Shown: positions 37,172 through 48,755, counted from the first letter of the stretch. The stretch: DNA of 64,000 nucleotides from Euclidia mi (GCA_944739405.2 OX123186.2:33155551-33219550); one strand, 5' to 3'. The notes: a model not told the origin generated them from the letters alone. Numbers and translations: made by a program.

Positions 37172-38806
37172 CTATTGTTGCCTGGGCGGCGACCGTTGGC
37201 CAGGACCAGGCAAGTCAAAACGAGGGTGCGGCTTGAAGTCCTCAAAGGCGCGATGACTCGATCCGCGCGCCATCTGTGGGGGGTCATAATGACGCACCCG
37301 CCCAAAACGAGGTGGGCGCGAGTCAAGGCGGGGACGCTCCGCCAAAGGAGGGGAATACCTGGGGCAGCAGTCATGGTGCTGGTGACGCTGAACAGCACAT
37401 TCAGGTGCGCGCGAGAGAGGAGGCGTGCGCACGCTACGGTTCTCCAAGCGGGGCGAGTGGCGATCAATTGAGCGAGGCGACTCTCGGCTACGCGCCGGTG
37501 AGCCTCGGCTGCCACCTTCAAAACACCCGCCCGTGCGCGGCGTCGGCTGGTTGGACAAGCGGCCAACCTCTCTGGCATTCATACAGAGAATGTCCAAATG
37601 CTGTCCTCCACAGTGAGGACAGGGGCGAGAGTTTGGGCAGTCTCGCTGGTAGTGGGACCCCAAACAAGAGAAGCAAAGGCGGCGGGCATTCGCGATGCGC
37701 CTACGAGAGGCGACATGTAGGTCCAAGAATGCCCTACAACTGGCCGTTCTGTGCCCCGTGACCTTGCAGTAGGAGCACTCCGCTGGGCTCTGCGTGATCG
37801 CAAAGTGAGGAGGGCGCCGGTCAACATTGGCTCGGGTGTGAACGCGAGCCTGCTCCTTGACCTTGGGCGGCTGCGTCTTAGCCGGCGTGTCACCACCGGA
37901 GTTGTCCAAGACCCGGCACTCATCCTCCAGGAACCTCTCCAGTTCAGCAAAGGGGGGCAGATGGGTCGCGCTATCCCCACCAAAGCGCTGCTCAAAACGC
38001 GACCTCAGGTCGGCAGGCAGCTTCTTTAACACAATGTGCACCAATAGATAGGACCATTGGTCCACGGGCAGGTCAAGGCACTTAAGTGCGTTGATGGCCA
38101 CCAAAAGCAGGTTCAAAAGTTGGGTGCGCAACCCAGAGACCCGGGTGAGCGTCGGCAAACCCAAAATCTGCTCGATGTGCGTGTCGGCGAGGCCACGCTT
38201 ATTATGGTACCTACGGGTGATTAGGTCCCGAGCCGTCTGGTACGCCTCGTCAGACACGGGCAGATGCTGGATGAGGCCCTTAGCCTCCCCATCCAGAACC
38301 AACATTAAATATGCCAATTTTTGTGCTGGCCGAAGGTCAGCCCTGTCATTGACCAGGCTGTCGAACAAATTAACGAAGCCCAGGTAGCTTCCTAGGCAGC
38401 CATCAAAATGGGGGAGGTCCAAAGTAGGGAGCCTACTCACCAGCCCCGGTGCTGACCTAGGAAGCTCCTGCTTCAGGCCGGGTTGCCCTTCCCTATCGGC
38501 AACTAGTTGTCTCGCAGTATTGGAGACAGCATCATACAGGTCTAAGACCTGGGCATAGTCTTCGCTGACCTTATTTCGCTGGTCAGCGGTGAAATCATTG
38601 ATTGCCACTTCAAGACAGCAAGTGCTGAAAGTGCGGAATTGCTGTTCCACACTTGCCAGGCGATCATCGATCCGCTCGTACCTTTGAAGTAAGGCCTGCT
38701 GGCGATCAGGCCGGTTCACTAAAGCACTGGCCGAGGCAAACCAGCGCAAATCTGATGCAATAGCACCAGCAGCCGCACGCAAGTCCTTGATAGCTGACAT
38801 AATCAA
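37172..38806 (-). CDS. BEL element 1 gag polyprotein
   Basis: 544 codons. The N-terminal helical part is followed by a DUF1759-type region (LPTLDLPHFDGCLGSYLGFVNLFDSL) at about residues 130-290. Three zinc-knuckle-like clusters follow near residues 340-400: CSYCKVTGHRTASC, CFSCLGSHYQRDC and CPHCGGQHLDILC. The rest is a long Arg/Pro/Ser-rich tail. Gag would package the element's RNA in a cytoplasmic particle. It ends ...SPPRQQ then UAG; the same frame continues into the protease. The ATG at 38806 is the first in frame after the leader. No internal damage is visible. Confidence 0.88.
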   Translation of the reverse strand: MIMSAIKDLRAAAGAIASDLRWFASASALVNRPDRQQALLQRYERIDDRLASVEQQFRTFSTCCLEVAINDFTADQRNKVSEDYAQVLDLYDAVSNTARQLVADREGQPGLKQELPRSAPGLVSRLPTLDLPHFDGCLGSYLGFVNLFDSLVNDRADLRPAQKLAYLMLVLDGEAKGLIQHLPVSDEAYQTARDLITRRYHNKRGLADTHIEQILGLPTLTRVSGLRTQLLNLLLVAINALKCLDLPVDQWSYLLVHIVLKKLPADLRSRFEQRFGGDSATHLPPFAELERFLEDECRVLDNSGGDTPAKTQPPKVKEQARVHTRANVDRRPPHFAITQSPAECSYCKVTGHRTASCRAFLDLHVASRRRIANARRLCFSCLGSHYQRDCPNSRPCPHCGGQHLDILCMNAREVGRLSNQPTPRTGGCFEGGSRGSPARSRESPRSIDRHSPRLENRSVRTPPLSRAPECAVQRHQHHDCCPRYSPPLAERPRLDSRPPRFGRVRHYDPPQMARGSSHRAFEDFKPHPRFDLPGPGQRSPPRQQ

Positions 38807-39560
38807 AATTCAAAAGAGCCCGGACAAGCGTTAAATAATATTAACAATCAAAACTTAATTTTTCTTAATTCCTTGAAACCAACAAAGAATTAGGCTGTTT
38901 ACTGCTGGTACAAGCAAGTCACAGGTATTTACTGTCCAACAAAATTAATAGTTTCAATATTGTAACAAACACAAGTTATCAAAGGTTATAACTTATAACA
39001 AATTAAATGTTGAAACTTCAAATTAATTAATTAATTATTTGCAACAGACAGACTGGCCGTGTTATTTGAGATATACAATAGTAAGTAAGCACAGAATATG
39101 TGTTACCTAGCAATATTATCTATATTATAACAAAACAAAGCTTATTAATGTGACCCGCCCAAGTGGCAAGGTCAAGTTGGTTTTTATAATGTTTATGAAT
39201 ATATGCAATAAACTAAATTTACTAAATTTATTGATACATACAGCTGTTATGTATCCAAACAAACTGACTTATTAATGCAACAACAAATTTAAGTTAGATT
39301 TTTCAACAAAACAAATCAACAATTACTGATTGAGGTTATGTGACAATGTGTTTCAAATTATCTAGGTCAACTTATACAATTAAATATTATGTATTTTAGA
39401 CAAAAACAATACAATACTGTCTACAAGGTGAGATATATAGCTCATACAACACCAATCTGAGTTCAGATACAATCAACGGCTCAGATACAAGTTTACAATA
39501 TAGGCACAGTTAACCACGCTCTTGCTATCAAAAATTATGTCTAGAGTTACCGCAGCCAGG
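38807..39560 (-). other. BEL element 1 leader
   Basis: About 750 bp of AT-rich, non-coding sequence between the 5' LTR and gag. The bases next to the LTR read CCTGGCTGCGGTAACTC on the minus strand, where the primer-binding site should be. The tRNA was not assigned. Confidence 0.6.
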
Positions 39561-40281
39561 TGGGAAACTGTTGAGAACAGAGTTGCAGTGGAAGCTGTAA
39601 TACATCCACCTGACCACGATAGACAATTTATCTAAACACCTTCACTGTGGTAGCACAGCGATGACTTATAATCTTAATATTAATGTCTTACCAAATATCT
39701 CCTGGTGATGTTCTTGAGTGGAGTCCTGGAGGCAAGCTAGACACACACGAGACTAAATTGGCCAATATTAGCAAGTGAATTATCTTTACTTTACCAGACT
39801 CCAACGCAGCGTCTTCAATGCACGATGCAAGTTCACAGGAATCACAATTTCTCTTTGCAAATGTCAATGAATAGTTCACAATGTCTTTTATCACAATTTA
39901 CCGTTGCCAGCACTAGATCAGGTGGCAATCAAGACGGTTTACTCTATTTAGTTCAATTAATCAACTCACACGAAATGCAAAAAGGTGTGCTCACAATAAC
40001 TTTTCACAAATGTTCAATATGTCACAAACCGTGCCGGAAGTCAAAAAGCGGCAATCTATAAGATTTCACAAACTATTCGCGTAGCTACAAGGATGTGCTT
40101 TTCAAAAGGCGATCAATTATTTTACGTACGAGACGACAACGTGGTAATTTTTCAACGCGGGAAGGACAGAAGTGACAGTTCAGTGTGACCATTGTCAGAA
40201 ATTTTCAATAGACTAAACAAAATGTTACTCAATCGATCTGATCGATTTGACTTATGATAAAAACTAATTCTATTTCAAACA
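39561..40281 (-). repeat. 5' LTR of BEL element 1
   Basis: 721 bp, same ends as 32538-33252. It is longer by the 6-bp insertion near 39675. Confidence 0.9.
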
Positions 40282-41264
40282 AACTTAGTTAATCAACTTT
40301 CTGAGTACTGTAAAAATTTGGAACATAGCAGATCAGTGTATGATATGGACACTCATCGCTTAAGGGAAGTGATATTACTTAGGGAAAGAACTTTAAATGA
40401 GATCTTCAACAAATACCAAGCTTCTCAACAAGAACTGAGCAAGCGTATAGTGGAGGCAGGTGAGCTCGTAGACTTGGTGAGGTGTAATGCAGAAATGTAT
40501 GAGACTCTGACCAATAAGCTCTCGTGTTCTTGTACTCATACTCTTGTACCAGCAGAGCCATTGAGTACCGTACTACCTGAGAATTTTTTTAACAATCCAC
40601 AAAACTCACACTCATTAAAATCATATTTAAATACATCTAGGCTTCCAACATCTATTATTAAAACTTTTATTTTTTCTGATAGGCTAGGTCATAATTTTGG
40701 TAGTCTTCTCAGTGAATATACAAATCAGTGTGTTATAAATTATTGTAGGCCAGGGAATAGTTACTGTAGTTTAGTTAATCAGATTAAGTTACACCCCTTA
40801 GATAAGAGTAGTACTGCAATATTATTGTTTGGTAACAGTTTAACTGTTAAGAGACAGGATATCATAGAATGTGTTGAATTGTTGATAGAACTTAATTCTA
40901 AATTTTGTTGTAAATTTATTTTAAGTGCTTTACCTTACTCAAGCAACTTAACACACACACAAAATATGCACATACACTCATTAAACATGTTATTGTATAA
41001 CATAACTTGTCGTCATAGTGACGCAATATTGTTTTTTGACGCTAATAAATTTATTAGTAAATTTATTTTAACTAAAGATACAATGTATCTGCCATTTTAT
41101 ATTAAGCGACAAATTGCTAAGTTATTAGCATACAATTTACAGCAAGGCAGTGAGCCTTGTGTTGACAATTTATGTGATAGGGTTAGTACATGTACTAACA
41201 ACGTTTTTATTGACACATCTTGTGATTTAAACTCCAAGATAGGACAACAGTTAGGCTGCAGTAT

Positions 41265-43187
41265 TTGAATATAGTACATCAAAACATGCAGGGCCTATCT
41301 GAGAAAGAGTTAGAGTTAAGTTTATTTCTAGAAAAATATGACGTTAAGGTTTTGTGCTTAACTGAACATTGGTTAAGCACCCATGAGGTTATTGTTATAA
41401 ATGAATATTACACAGTGCAGAGTACATACATAAGAAAGCAGGCTATTAGAGGCGGTTCTCTCATAATGACTTCAAATTTATTAAAATGCAAAGAACGTAA
41501 GGATATTGTAAATTTATCTATTGAGCGCACTATTGAGTTGTCCTGTGTGGAACTAGACTTATATATTATAATTTGTGTATATCGACCCCCTTCTGGTGAT
41601 TATAATCTATTTGAGACTGTTATGGAAGATGCTCTTAATAATATTATAGGTAGTCATAAGAATATTATAGTATGTGGTGATTTAAATATTTATATTTTAG
41701 AGAATTCTTCACAGTGTACTAGATTTTTGGATCTTTTTAAGTCATTTAATTTAAGTAATTTATTCTGTGAACCTACTAGAGTCACTGAAACATCTTCTAC
41801 TTGTTTGGATAACATATTTAGTTCTTGTGTTGCTAAAAACCCAGTAGTTATTAGTTCTCTTCCTTCTGATCACCGTGGACAGATAGCTAGTTTTTCATGT
41901 ACAACATATAATAAATCACATACAGTAGAATGTAGGCCTCAAACTACCAATCGTCTTATACGTTTTAAAAACAATATTATCGCTAAACTCAGTCCCTCAA
42001 TTTTGAACTCAGAAAATCCAAATACAATTTATAATTCACTTTTTGGAATAGTAAATAATGAGTTTCAAGACACTTTCAAGAGCAAAACTATCACATTAAA
42101 GGGTACTACCGAATCTTTTAACCAGTGGGCCACTATAGGTATATACAGAAGTAGAGCCAAATTGTTTGAATTATATGGTATGAAACAACATAGATTAGAC
42201 ACACCTTTTCAAAATTATGTAAAAAACTACTCAAAAATTTTTAAACAAGTTTGTGTTATGGCAAAATCTAAATTTATTAGTAGCAAAATTAAGCATTCAA
42301 CAAATGTAATTAAAGAAACTTGGAGAATTATAAATAATGAAACAGGAAGAGCACGACCACGAGAAAACCAATTTGAACTAAAAGAAAACAATTTATTAGT
42401 CACCAATCAAACTCAAGTAGCGCATATGTTCAATAGTTTCTTTGCGAGCATACCTTTAACAACTACTAGCTCTTTACAATCATCATCTTTAGACGCTGGA
42501 AATTTTTTGCTTAGCAGTGTACCTGAATGCAAGAGCGTGTTTAGATTCGAGCACGTTACCCCGCGAGATATATTGATCGCATATAATTCAATTAATATTA
42601 AAAATACCGGCGACTATTGGGGCATTTCAATTTAAATTTTAGGTACTATAGTTGAGACTGTTGCGCCTTACCTCTCTATAATTTTTAACCAATGTTTTGA
42701 CTTAGGCGTCTTTCCGGATTTGATGAAATTAAGTAAAATCATACCTTTATTCAAATCTGGCAGTAAAAAGACGTAAATAACTTCAGGCCCATCTCTATCT
42801 TGCCGGCATTTAGATTTATAAGATACTCTTAGGGAACGCTTTAAGTCTATAGGAATTCTTACAGTAGCCTCGCAATTTTTATTTGCTAATATATTGTATA
42901 TTAGGCAAAATATAGGTTTATTTACTACAAAAAGTGATGTACGTAACATAAATACTCGAAACAGGCATAAGTTATATGCCCCTTATCATCGTTTACATAA
43001 AGTTAATAATTCTTTTGTAGGGCTAGGTATTCGTATATACAATAAAATACCAATTAGTCTTTTAGAATTGCCATTTAGTACGTTCAAAAGTAAAATAAAA
43101 GACTGCCTTATTAGGAAAGGTTATTATACCATTAATGATTATTTAAGTGATAAGGATAGATGGTCACTTACACTAGCCAACTCTTGA
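41265..43187 (+). pseudogene. CR1-like LINE ORF2, internally deleted
   Basis: The frame overlaps the end of ORF1 by four bases (TTGA at 41265-41268). There is no ATG at that point, so re-initiation at a non-ATG codon or at the ATG at 41286 would be needed. Endonuclease motifs are HQNMQG, CLTEHWL, VYRPPSGD, VCGDLNI and LPSDHRG. The open part stops at 42635, just inside the reverse transcriptase. A short piece (IIPLFKSGSK) follows near 42750, and then near 42800 the sequence jumps to the C-terminal region (NTRNRHKLYAPYHRLHKVNNSF) ending at 43187. Compared with copy 1, most of the polymerase, including FADD, is deleted. Confidence 0.85.
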
Positions 43188-43837
43188 TTTTTTAAATTTA
43201 TATAGATAACTTACTTTTCAGTTTTTTTTTATATAATATCTAGTTCTATTAATTTAATATTCATGCATTATTAGGTCATTCAACTTACTACATTTACATT
43301 TTCATTGTTGTTCCACAAATTTTATTAAAATTTGCTACAGTGTTAGATGAAGGTAACTCGTTATCATGGGCTGGATACTAACGTTTTTGTAATTTACGTG
43401 TATTCATATACCGTCACTTTCTGCAACATACTTTTCCACCATAGTTCTGAACATGATCGCGAGTTGCCTACATTATAAAGCGTAAGTGGATGCTCCTGTT
43501 ACACAAGATTCACATTTGAAGACTACTACAGCACTTAATTTAGTAACTACGTATTTTGTATATATGTATGTTCTTATTTACTATTTACAAGTAATTAATT
43601 ACAATGTGAAACAGTTGCAGCTCCTTACAAAAACAAAATATGTACCATAACACTGGCGATTAAAAAGAGTGGCCACGAGTTTTATTGCCCGTTCTTTCTC
43701 GTGGTTCTACCTATTGCTTTGCGAATGGGCAGTAAATGTAAATGTAGAAGCATTATTAATTTTCTTTAAAAATTTGACGTTCATAAGCGTCCTGTTGTGA
43801 CCTAGATGAATAAATGATTTTTGACTTTGACTTTACA

Positions 43838-46800
43838 TAGATAAAGGTTTTTTGAGTGTAGTTGTAAACAACGAGGGCAACTCTCTACCCTCATATTATA
43901 TCCCGCATCACGGCGTAGTTCGCGAAGATAAAACCTCTACTAAACTTCGCGTGGTTTTAGATGCTAGTTGTAAGACTACATCGGGTCAGTCGATTAATGA
44001 GATTTTGCATGCCGGCCCCAATCTTCAGGGTGATTTATTTAACATCATAATAAAGTTTCGTCTTTTCCAAATCGCTCTGTCAGCTGATTGCCGCCAAATG
44101 TTTCTCAATATCGGCGTTCGCGAATCTGACCGTAGATTTCAACGGATCTTTTATCGTTTTGACAAGAAAGAACCTTTATCTGTGTATCAGTTCAATCGTG
44201 TTTGTTTTGGACTCAAGTCTAGCCCATATCACGCGTTACGAGTTGTTCGCCAGTTGATCGCTGATGAAGGCGATCACTTTCCCGCCGCAGCGGCTGTCGC
44301 TACTTCCGCTTTGTATATGGATGACATTGCCATTGTGTCATATCCGCTCCGCTAGCAATTTCGCTTGTAAAGAGCTTATCCAGCTTTTCAAGCAAGGCCA
44401 GTTTGATCTTGTCAAATGGACAAGCAACACTAAGGAGGTTCTCGCACGCATACCAGATTCTCATAAAGCTTCTCCAGACATTGAGTTTGAGAAGTCTGTA
44501 CCGCATAAGGTTCTCGGTTTACGCTAGGACAAATCCTGCGATAGTTTTCGGTTTGACGTCTCACCACCAGATGATAAGTGCACCAAACGCACTATGCTGT
44601 CCACAGTGGCTCGACTATGGGACATAATGGGTTTTGTGGCTCCCACAATTTTGTACGCCAAGCTCTTGATCAAAGAGCTTTGGCTATCAAAGTGTGAGTG
44701 GGATGAAACACCCCCTGACCATATTGTCGCCGCTTGGGGCCAGTTTTGTATTGAGCTTACTGCGCTCAATCGAATTACTATTCCGCGTCATCTTGGGTTG
44801 GTAGATGAATGTACCATCAACTTAATATGTTTCGCTGACGCCAGCGAGGGTGCTTACGGCGGAGTCGTATATCTGCAAGTCCGCATTGGTTCTAACTACT
44901 CGGTGCAGTTAGTTTGTACCAAGTCTAAGGTATCGCCTGTTAAAACCATTTCGGTTGCGAGACTGGAGTTGTGCGCGGCCCTTCTGCTGTCTCAGTTGCT
45001 CCGCAAGGTTCAAGACACAGTTTTGCCCCACTACCCTATTAATAAAATATACGCATTTTCCGACTCCAAAGTAGTGCTCGCTTGGATTCATTCTTCTCCC
45101 CATCGCTGGCAGACTTTTGTCGCCAACCGCGTTAGCAAATTGATTGAACTGGTTCCTGCTACTTGTTTCAATCACGTCGCGGGTATTGAGAACCACGCAG
45201 ATTGCTTGTCTCGTGGTGTCACTCCACTTAATCTTCTGCATCATCCATTGTGGCATCGTGGACCTTCTTGGATTTCCCATGATCCGTCAGAATGGCCCAT
45301 GCAACCCTTTGACCACGGTGCAAAAGACGAAGATGTACCCGAACGGAAGTCTGTTTCTTATCCCGTGATTGCTGAGGTTGCGGAGTCTCCCATCTATGCA
45401 CTCGCACTACGCATGTCATCGTGGTCTAAGTTACTCCGCGCCATCGTTTATGTCTATAAGTTTCTTAGGCACCTACCTAATGAGACTTTTGTATCAAGTA
45501 CTGATATCAAATTCGCAGAATGTAAGTTACTACGAGCTTTACAGGCTGTTCATTTTAGTAACGAAATTCAAAATTTGAAAGACAATGTACCTTGTTCTCC
45601 CGCTATCCTTAGACTCAAGCCGTTTCTCGATGAACACGGCGTCATACGCGTTGGGGGTCGTCTGTCAAATTCGGATGAACCTTAAAACTACAAGCATCCT
45701 TGCATTCTGCCGCGACATGATCATGTTGTAGACCATCTTGTTGATTTTTATCACAGGAAGCACCTCCATGCCGGTCCAGAGTTGCTTATGTCCTTACTTA
45801 GGCATAAGTATTGGATTTTATCCGCGCGACGAATAATTCGTCACAGAATACATAAATGTAACGTCTGTTTCAAATTTCGTCCGCGTCCGACTTTCCCTCC
45901 CATGGCCGATCTCCCTAGCCAGCGCGTCAACCAGGTTGCTAAAGCGTTTACACACACCGGTTGTGATTACGCAGGACCACTGCAGTATACGCCAGTGCGT
46001 GGTTGAGGTGTTAAAAGCCGTAAAGCCTGGCTATGTATTTTTACATGCTTAACGACGCGCGCTACGCATATTGAAGTTGCGACAGATTTAAGCACGGTGT
46101 AATTCCTGGCAGCCCTTAAACGATTTCTCTCACGGCGCGGCCCTATACAGTGTTTGTACACGGATAACGGCACTTGTTTTGTGGGCGCAAGCTCTTATTT
46201 ACGCGACCTTTATAAGTTTCTCAGGGAAGAATATCGTACTCGTCTTCAGGAAGAACTTTCCATAAATCATATTGACTGGAAGTTTATTCCACCAGCATCA
46301 CCACATTTCGGTGGATGTTGGGAAAGCATGGTCAAAGTAATTAAAACGCATCTCTTCAAGGTTATAGGTCAACAGATCCTCTCTTACGAAGAGCTTTTAA
46401 CTGTCCTTGCAGAAGTCGAGGCACTGATCAACTCGCGTCCGCTCACGGCATTGAGTAGCGACCCTGCAAAACCATCCGCGTTAAGCCCTGCACATTTTCT
46501 GAACACAGTGCCATTATCGTCATTTCCGGCTCCTGAAGCAGACTCTTCAAGCTTGCTCCAGAGACATACTCTGCTGGATAAACTCGTGCAGTCGTTCTGG
46601 CGGCGCTGGCGTGCGGAATATCTATACCAGCTTCAGGCTAGATCCAAGTGGAATAATCCTGCATCCCCTACAGGAGGGTACGTTGGTCGTCATAATACAT
46701 GTTAATGCTCCGCCGCTTTCATGGCCGTTAGCCATCGTAGAGAAATTGCATACTTCCAAGGACGGTACAACCCGCGTTGATACTGTGAAACCGCTAAGGG

Positions 46801-46856
46801 GAGCTACGTGCGCCCTGTTGTACGTCTCTGTCCGCTTCCAACTCAGTAAGATCTAG
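43838..46856 (+). pseudogene. BEL element 2 pol: reverse transcriptase, RNase H, integrase
   Basis: It resumes where the LINE insertion ends. Reverse transcriptase motifs: YYIPHHGVVRE, TKLRVVLDASCKT, FGLKSSPYHALR and the catalytic YMDD near 44315. A frameshift occurs near 44340 and a TAG at 44525-44527. Next come RNase H (CFADASEGAYGGVVYLQV, AFSDSKVVLAWI), an integrase zinc region (FYHRKHLHAGPE, HKCNVCFKF), and catalytic Asp in GCDYAGP, Asp in YTDNGTCF and Glu in FGGCWESMVK. Further stops lie at 45683-45685, 46004-46006 and near 46100, with a frameshift near 46665. All parts are present, but the gene is dead. Confidence 0.85.
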
Positions 46857-47064
46857 CCTGAAGTTGGATCTACCTCTTAGTTTAAGTATTTAGTTAGTAG
46901 TTTTCGCTGTTATTGCGTTTGTAGTTTTCGCTAAAGTTAATTTAGATTAATTTTATTATCATATCGCTATCTTAGCCTCTTGATGGGTTATGCGGTAGTA
47001 CACCCAACATAGCTAAGTTCAATTCTATTTCTTTTAAAGGCAACCCTTTAGGGCCGGGGAGATA
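46857..47064 (+). other. BEL element 2, 3' non-coding part
   Basis: Short AT-rich stretch between pol and the 3' LTR. It ends in a purine-rich 'agggccggggagata' just before the LTR, as expected for a polypurine tract. Confidence 0.6.
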
Positions 47065-47534
47065 TGGTAGCGCCATCTACCTTTCCATCGAGAACTAATC
47101 ACGTCAACGTCAATGGTTCGTCGCTGCTCGGCCAATCCGAGCGATCCTTTTCATAAATCCCCTCCCGAAACACCTCGCTATTGGCTGCCTTGCTCAACGG
47201 CGACGCAGACTTTCGAGACGCTGAAAACGTGTCCGCCATACCGTACCGCATCGCTATATATAATTATTACCGCTTATACAAAACTCAACAAAACCGCTCG
47301 CGAGTGAAAGTGATTTGTGTAGTGGAGTGAATCAAGCAGCTTCATCTCGAAAACACCAGGAGACTGCCCTTCTGAGAAGAAGAAGATTGCCGTGCAAGGT
47401 AAGAGGTTCCTTTTTACACCATACTTTCTCTCCCTCTCCAATCCTAGGCGACCAGAATTCGCCATCCTTTAGATACAGTCCATTTTTTCCCAAATCGCCT
47501 AGGAACCATACGGTTTCGGTGTAACGCCGAACCA
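47065..47534 (+). repeat. 3' LTR of BEL element 2
   Basis: 470 bp, same ends as 27773-28247. It has a 6-bp insertion (atctac) after the first ten bases and a few other indels. It is followed by CATCC (47535-47539), the copy of the target duplication. Confidence 0.9.
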
Positions 47535-48074
47535 CATCCTATATATTCTGGTCGGTAACTTTCATAACTCTTTCAATCAGTACCTTTGCCTACAATTTGC
47601 CAACAATGCTGAGAAGACTAATAGTATAATAAAGCCTCTATAGTTTTTGCAGTCTTGTTGCGAGCCTTTACCTTTATAAAGAAACACAACTACAGCTTTG
47701 GCCCAGTCATTAGGTACTCGGCCGGTACTCCAGCATAAGTTATATAACCGCTGCAACAGACCAACTATGATGCCCTGTCCAGCCTTCAGCATTTCGACTG
47801 TAATCCTATCATATCCTGCAGCCTTACCTACTTTCATACTTCCCAGTGCCTTTTCGATCTTATTCACGCCAATAACGCTTTCATCATTGCTATGACTATC
47901 ATTCATTTCATCGATGGGTGTGTCTACCGCCTTTCTTTCAAATATACCTTCAAAATCTTTCCATCTCTTCAGCACGCACGATTCACCATTCACTATCCTT
48001 CCATTCTTGTCTCTGATCGATGTGTATTCTGAGGATTGAGTTCTTCCTCGAACTGCACGAACGGATTTCCAGGA
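47535..48074 (-). pseudogene. LINE-B reverse transcriptase, N-terminal piece
   Basis: The minus-strand frame includes RDKNGRIVNGESCVLKRWKD, KVGKAAGYDRITVEMLKAG, WSTGRVPNDWAKAVVVFLYK and KNYRGF. This is the linker and finger region of a LINE reverse transcriptase. It then shifts frame and runs to ERVMKVTDQN, where BEL 2 interrupts. Its continuation is at 26574-27772. The upstream endonuclease is missing at the truncated edge near 48074. Confidence 0.8.
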
Positions 48075-48605
48075 AAAAGTTTTCTTTTATGGATGATGGT
48101 ACGGAACCTTTTGTGCGCGAGTCCGACTCGCACTTGCCCAATTTTATTAAGTTTTGTTTGCCAAACAAATTAAGCTAGTTCTAAACAAGCCCGGGATGAG
48201 ATAGTCAAAGGTCAGTCGCAAAAGCAGAATAGCCAGATTCCGATGAGCGTGCCAAGGTTTACCGATAACAGAAGGTTCAGGGTTCGAATTAAGTCCAAGT
48301 CACTTTGTGTAAAACAAAAACACCAAGTACACGAGCGCATTCAAATCGGGAACCAAGATGAGTTCTAGAGAAGTCGGCTAACAGTTTAAAAATCCGTTTT
48401 GTTTTTTTCATTACCTTGATTTACAACCCACTGAACACCAACTGTTTTAGTTGCTACCTATAAATGTCAGTTAAACGCATGAAAATTTATTATATAATAC
48501 TACTACAAACTAATAACACAGAAATTACTAAATTTAGAAAAAAATATTACACTACAGGACCTACTTTTACGTAAATGTAAAAACAAAACGCAATCGCTCG
48601 CTCAA

Positions 48606-48697
48606 AGTATATCTGGCGAAACGTGGGTGTAGAAATACACCTCTGTCTACCCCTTCGGGGATAAAAGGCGTGACGATATGTATGTGTATGTATGTAT
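48606..48697 (+). mobile_element. SINE 3' fragment
   Basis: 'tatctggcgaaacgtgggtgtagaaatacacctctgtctaccccttcggggataaaaggcgtgacg...tatgtatg' is the tail half of the SINE family at 17038-18272. It is only in this duplication copy. Confidence 0.8.
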
Positions 48698-48755
48698 AAT
48701 TTTATGCACGAAAGTCATCAATAATCGATACTAGTAAAGCCATCTGTTGAGAGAG

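Larger units (their letters stand above)
32538..40281 (-). mobile_element. BEL/Pao retrotransposon 1, nearly complete and young
   Basis: LTRs 32538-33252 and 39561-40281, a leader (38807-39560) and one long gag-pol frame on the minus strand (38806 to 33284). LTR identity is about 99 percent by eye, so insertion was recent relative to BEL 2. The outer flanks (ccagg on the left, aactt on the right) do not form a target-site duplication, although the LINE ORF1 reads on across the insertion. Confidence 0.9.
31937..41268 (+). pseudogene. CR1-like LINE ORF1: coiled coil plus esterase-like domain, split by BEL 1
   Basis: Piece one (31937-32537) encodes about 120 residues of heptad-rich coiled coil, then a basic region (KLKRYIKITKLIKKCHKS). 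BEL 1 interrupts after ...RKERQ. Piece two (40282-41268) resumes NLVNQLSEYCKN. After more helix it has a segment that may be a degenerate SGNH-type esterase: FSDRLG as block I, LLFGNS as block III, and DTMYLPFYIKRQIAKLLA where the D-x-x-H block would be, with no His. ORF1 proteins of CR1-type LINEs bind element RNA, and some carry an esterase. Apart from the insertion, both pieces are open. Confidence 0.7.
31001..43833 (+). mobile_element. CR1-like LINE, copy 2, nested in BEL 2 and hosting BEL 1
   Basis: The left junction with BEL 2 is after 'cgtgactaca' (31000). The right junction follows a tail of TTTGAC repeats at 43821-43833, after which 'TACATAG' resumes BEL 2. The shared TACA (30997-31000 and 43834-43837) may be a short target duplication. 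The parts are a 5' UTR (31001-31936), ORF1 (31937-32537 and 40282-41268), ORF2 (41265-43187, internally deleted) and a 3' UTR (43190-43820) matching copy 1. Confidence 0.85.
27773..47534 (+). mobile_element. BEL/Pao retrotransposon 2, decayed, hosting a LINE
   Basis: LTRs at 27773-28247 and 47065-47534, internal coding parts at 28731-30996 (gag, protease, start of reverse transcriptase) and 43838-46856 (rest of pol). The coding part is interrupted at 30997-31000 by the CR1-like LINE (31001-43833). The protein reads on from NDVIRDY to IDKGFLSVV across it. By eye the two LTRs differ at about six bases plus a few small indels. Confidence 0.9.
26545..48074 (-). mobile_element. LINE-B, outermost host of a four-level transposon nest
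   Basis: LINE-B lies on the minus strand in two pieces, 47535-48074 (upstream) and 26545-27772 (downstream). The second BEL element sits between them. Read without that insertion, and counting the 5-bp duplication once, the reverse transcriptase sequence is continuous from 'ERVMKVTDQN' into 'DVQAGFRKGMGC'. The element is 5'-truncated at about 48074, next to the start of duplication copy 2. The 3' end (26545-26600) carries the 'ctctgcctacccctccgg' tail that is shared with SINEs in this window. Confidence 0.8.

Noticed and set aside
37175..38387. Long plus-strand frames opposite BEL 1 gag
   Set aside because: Antisense by-products of the GC-rich gag sequence, without family-like motifs.
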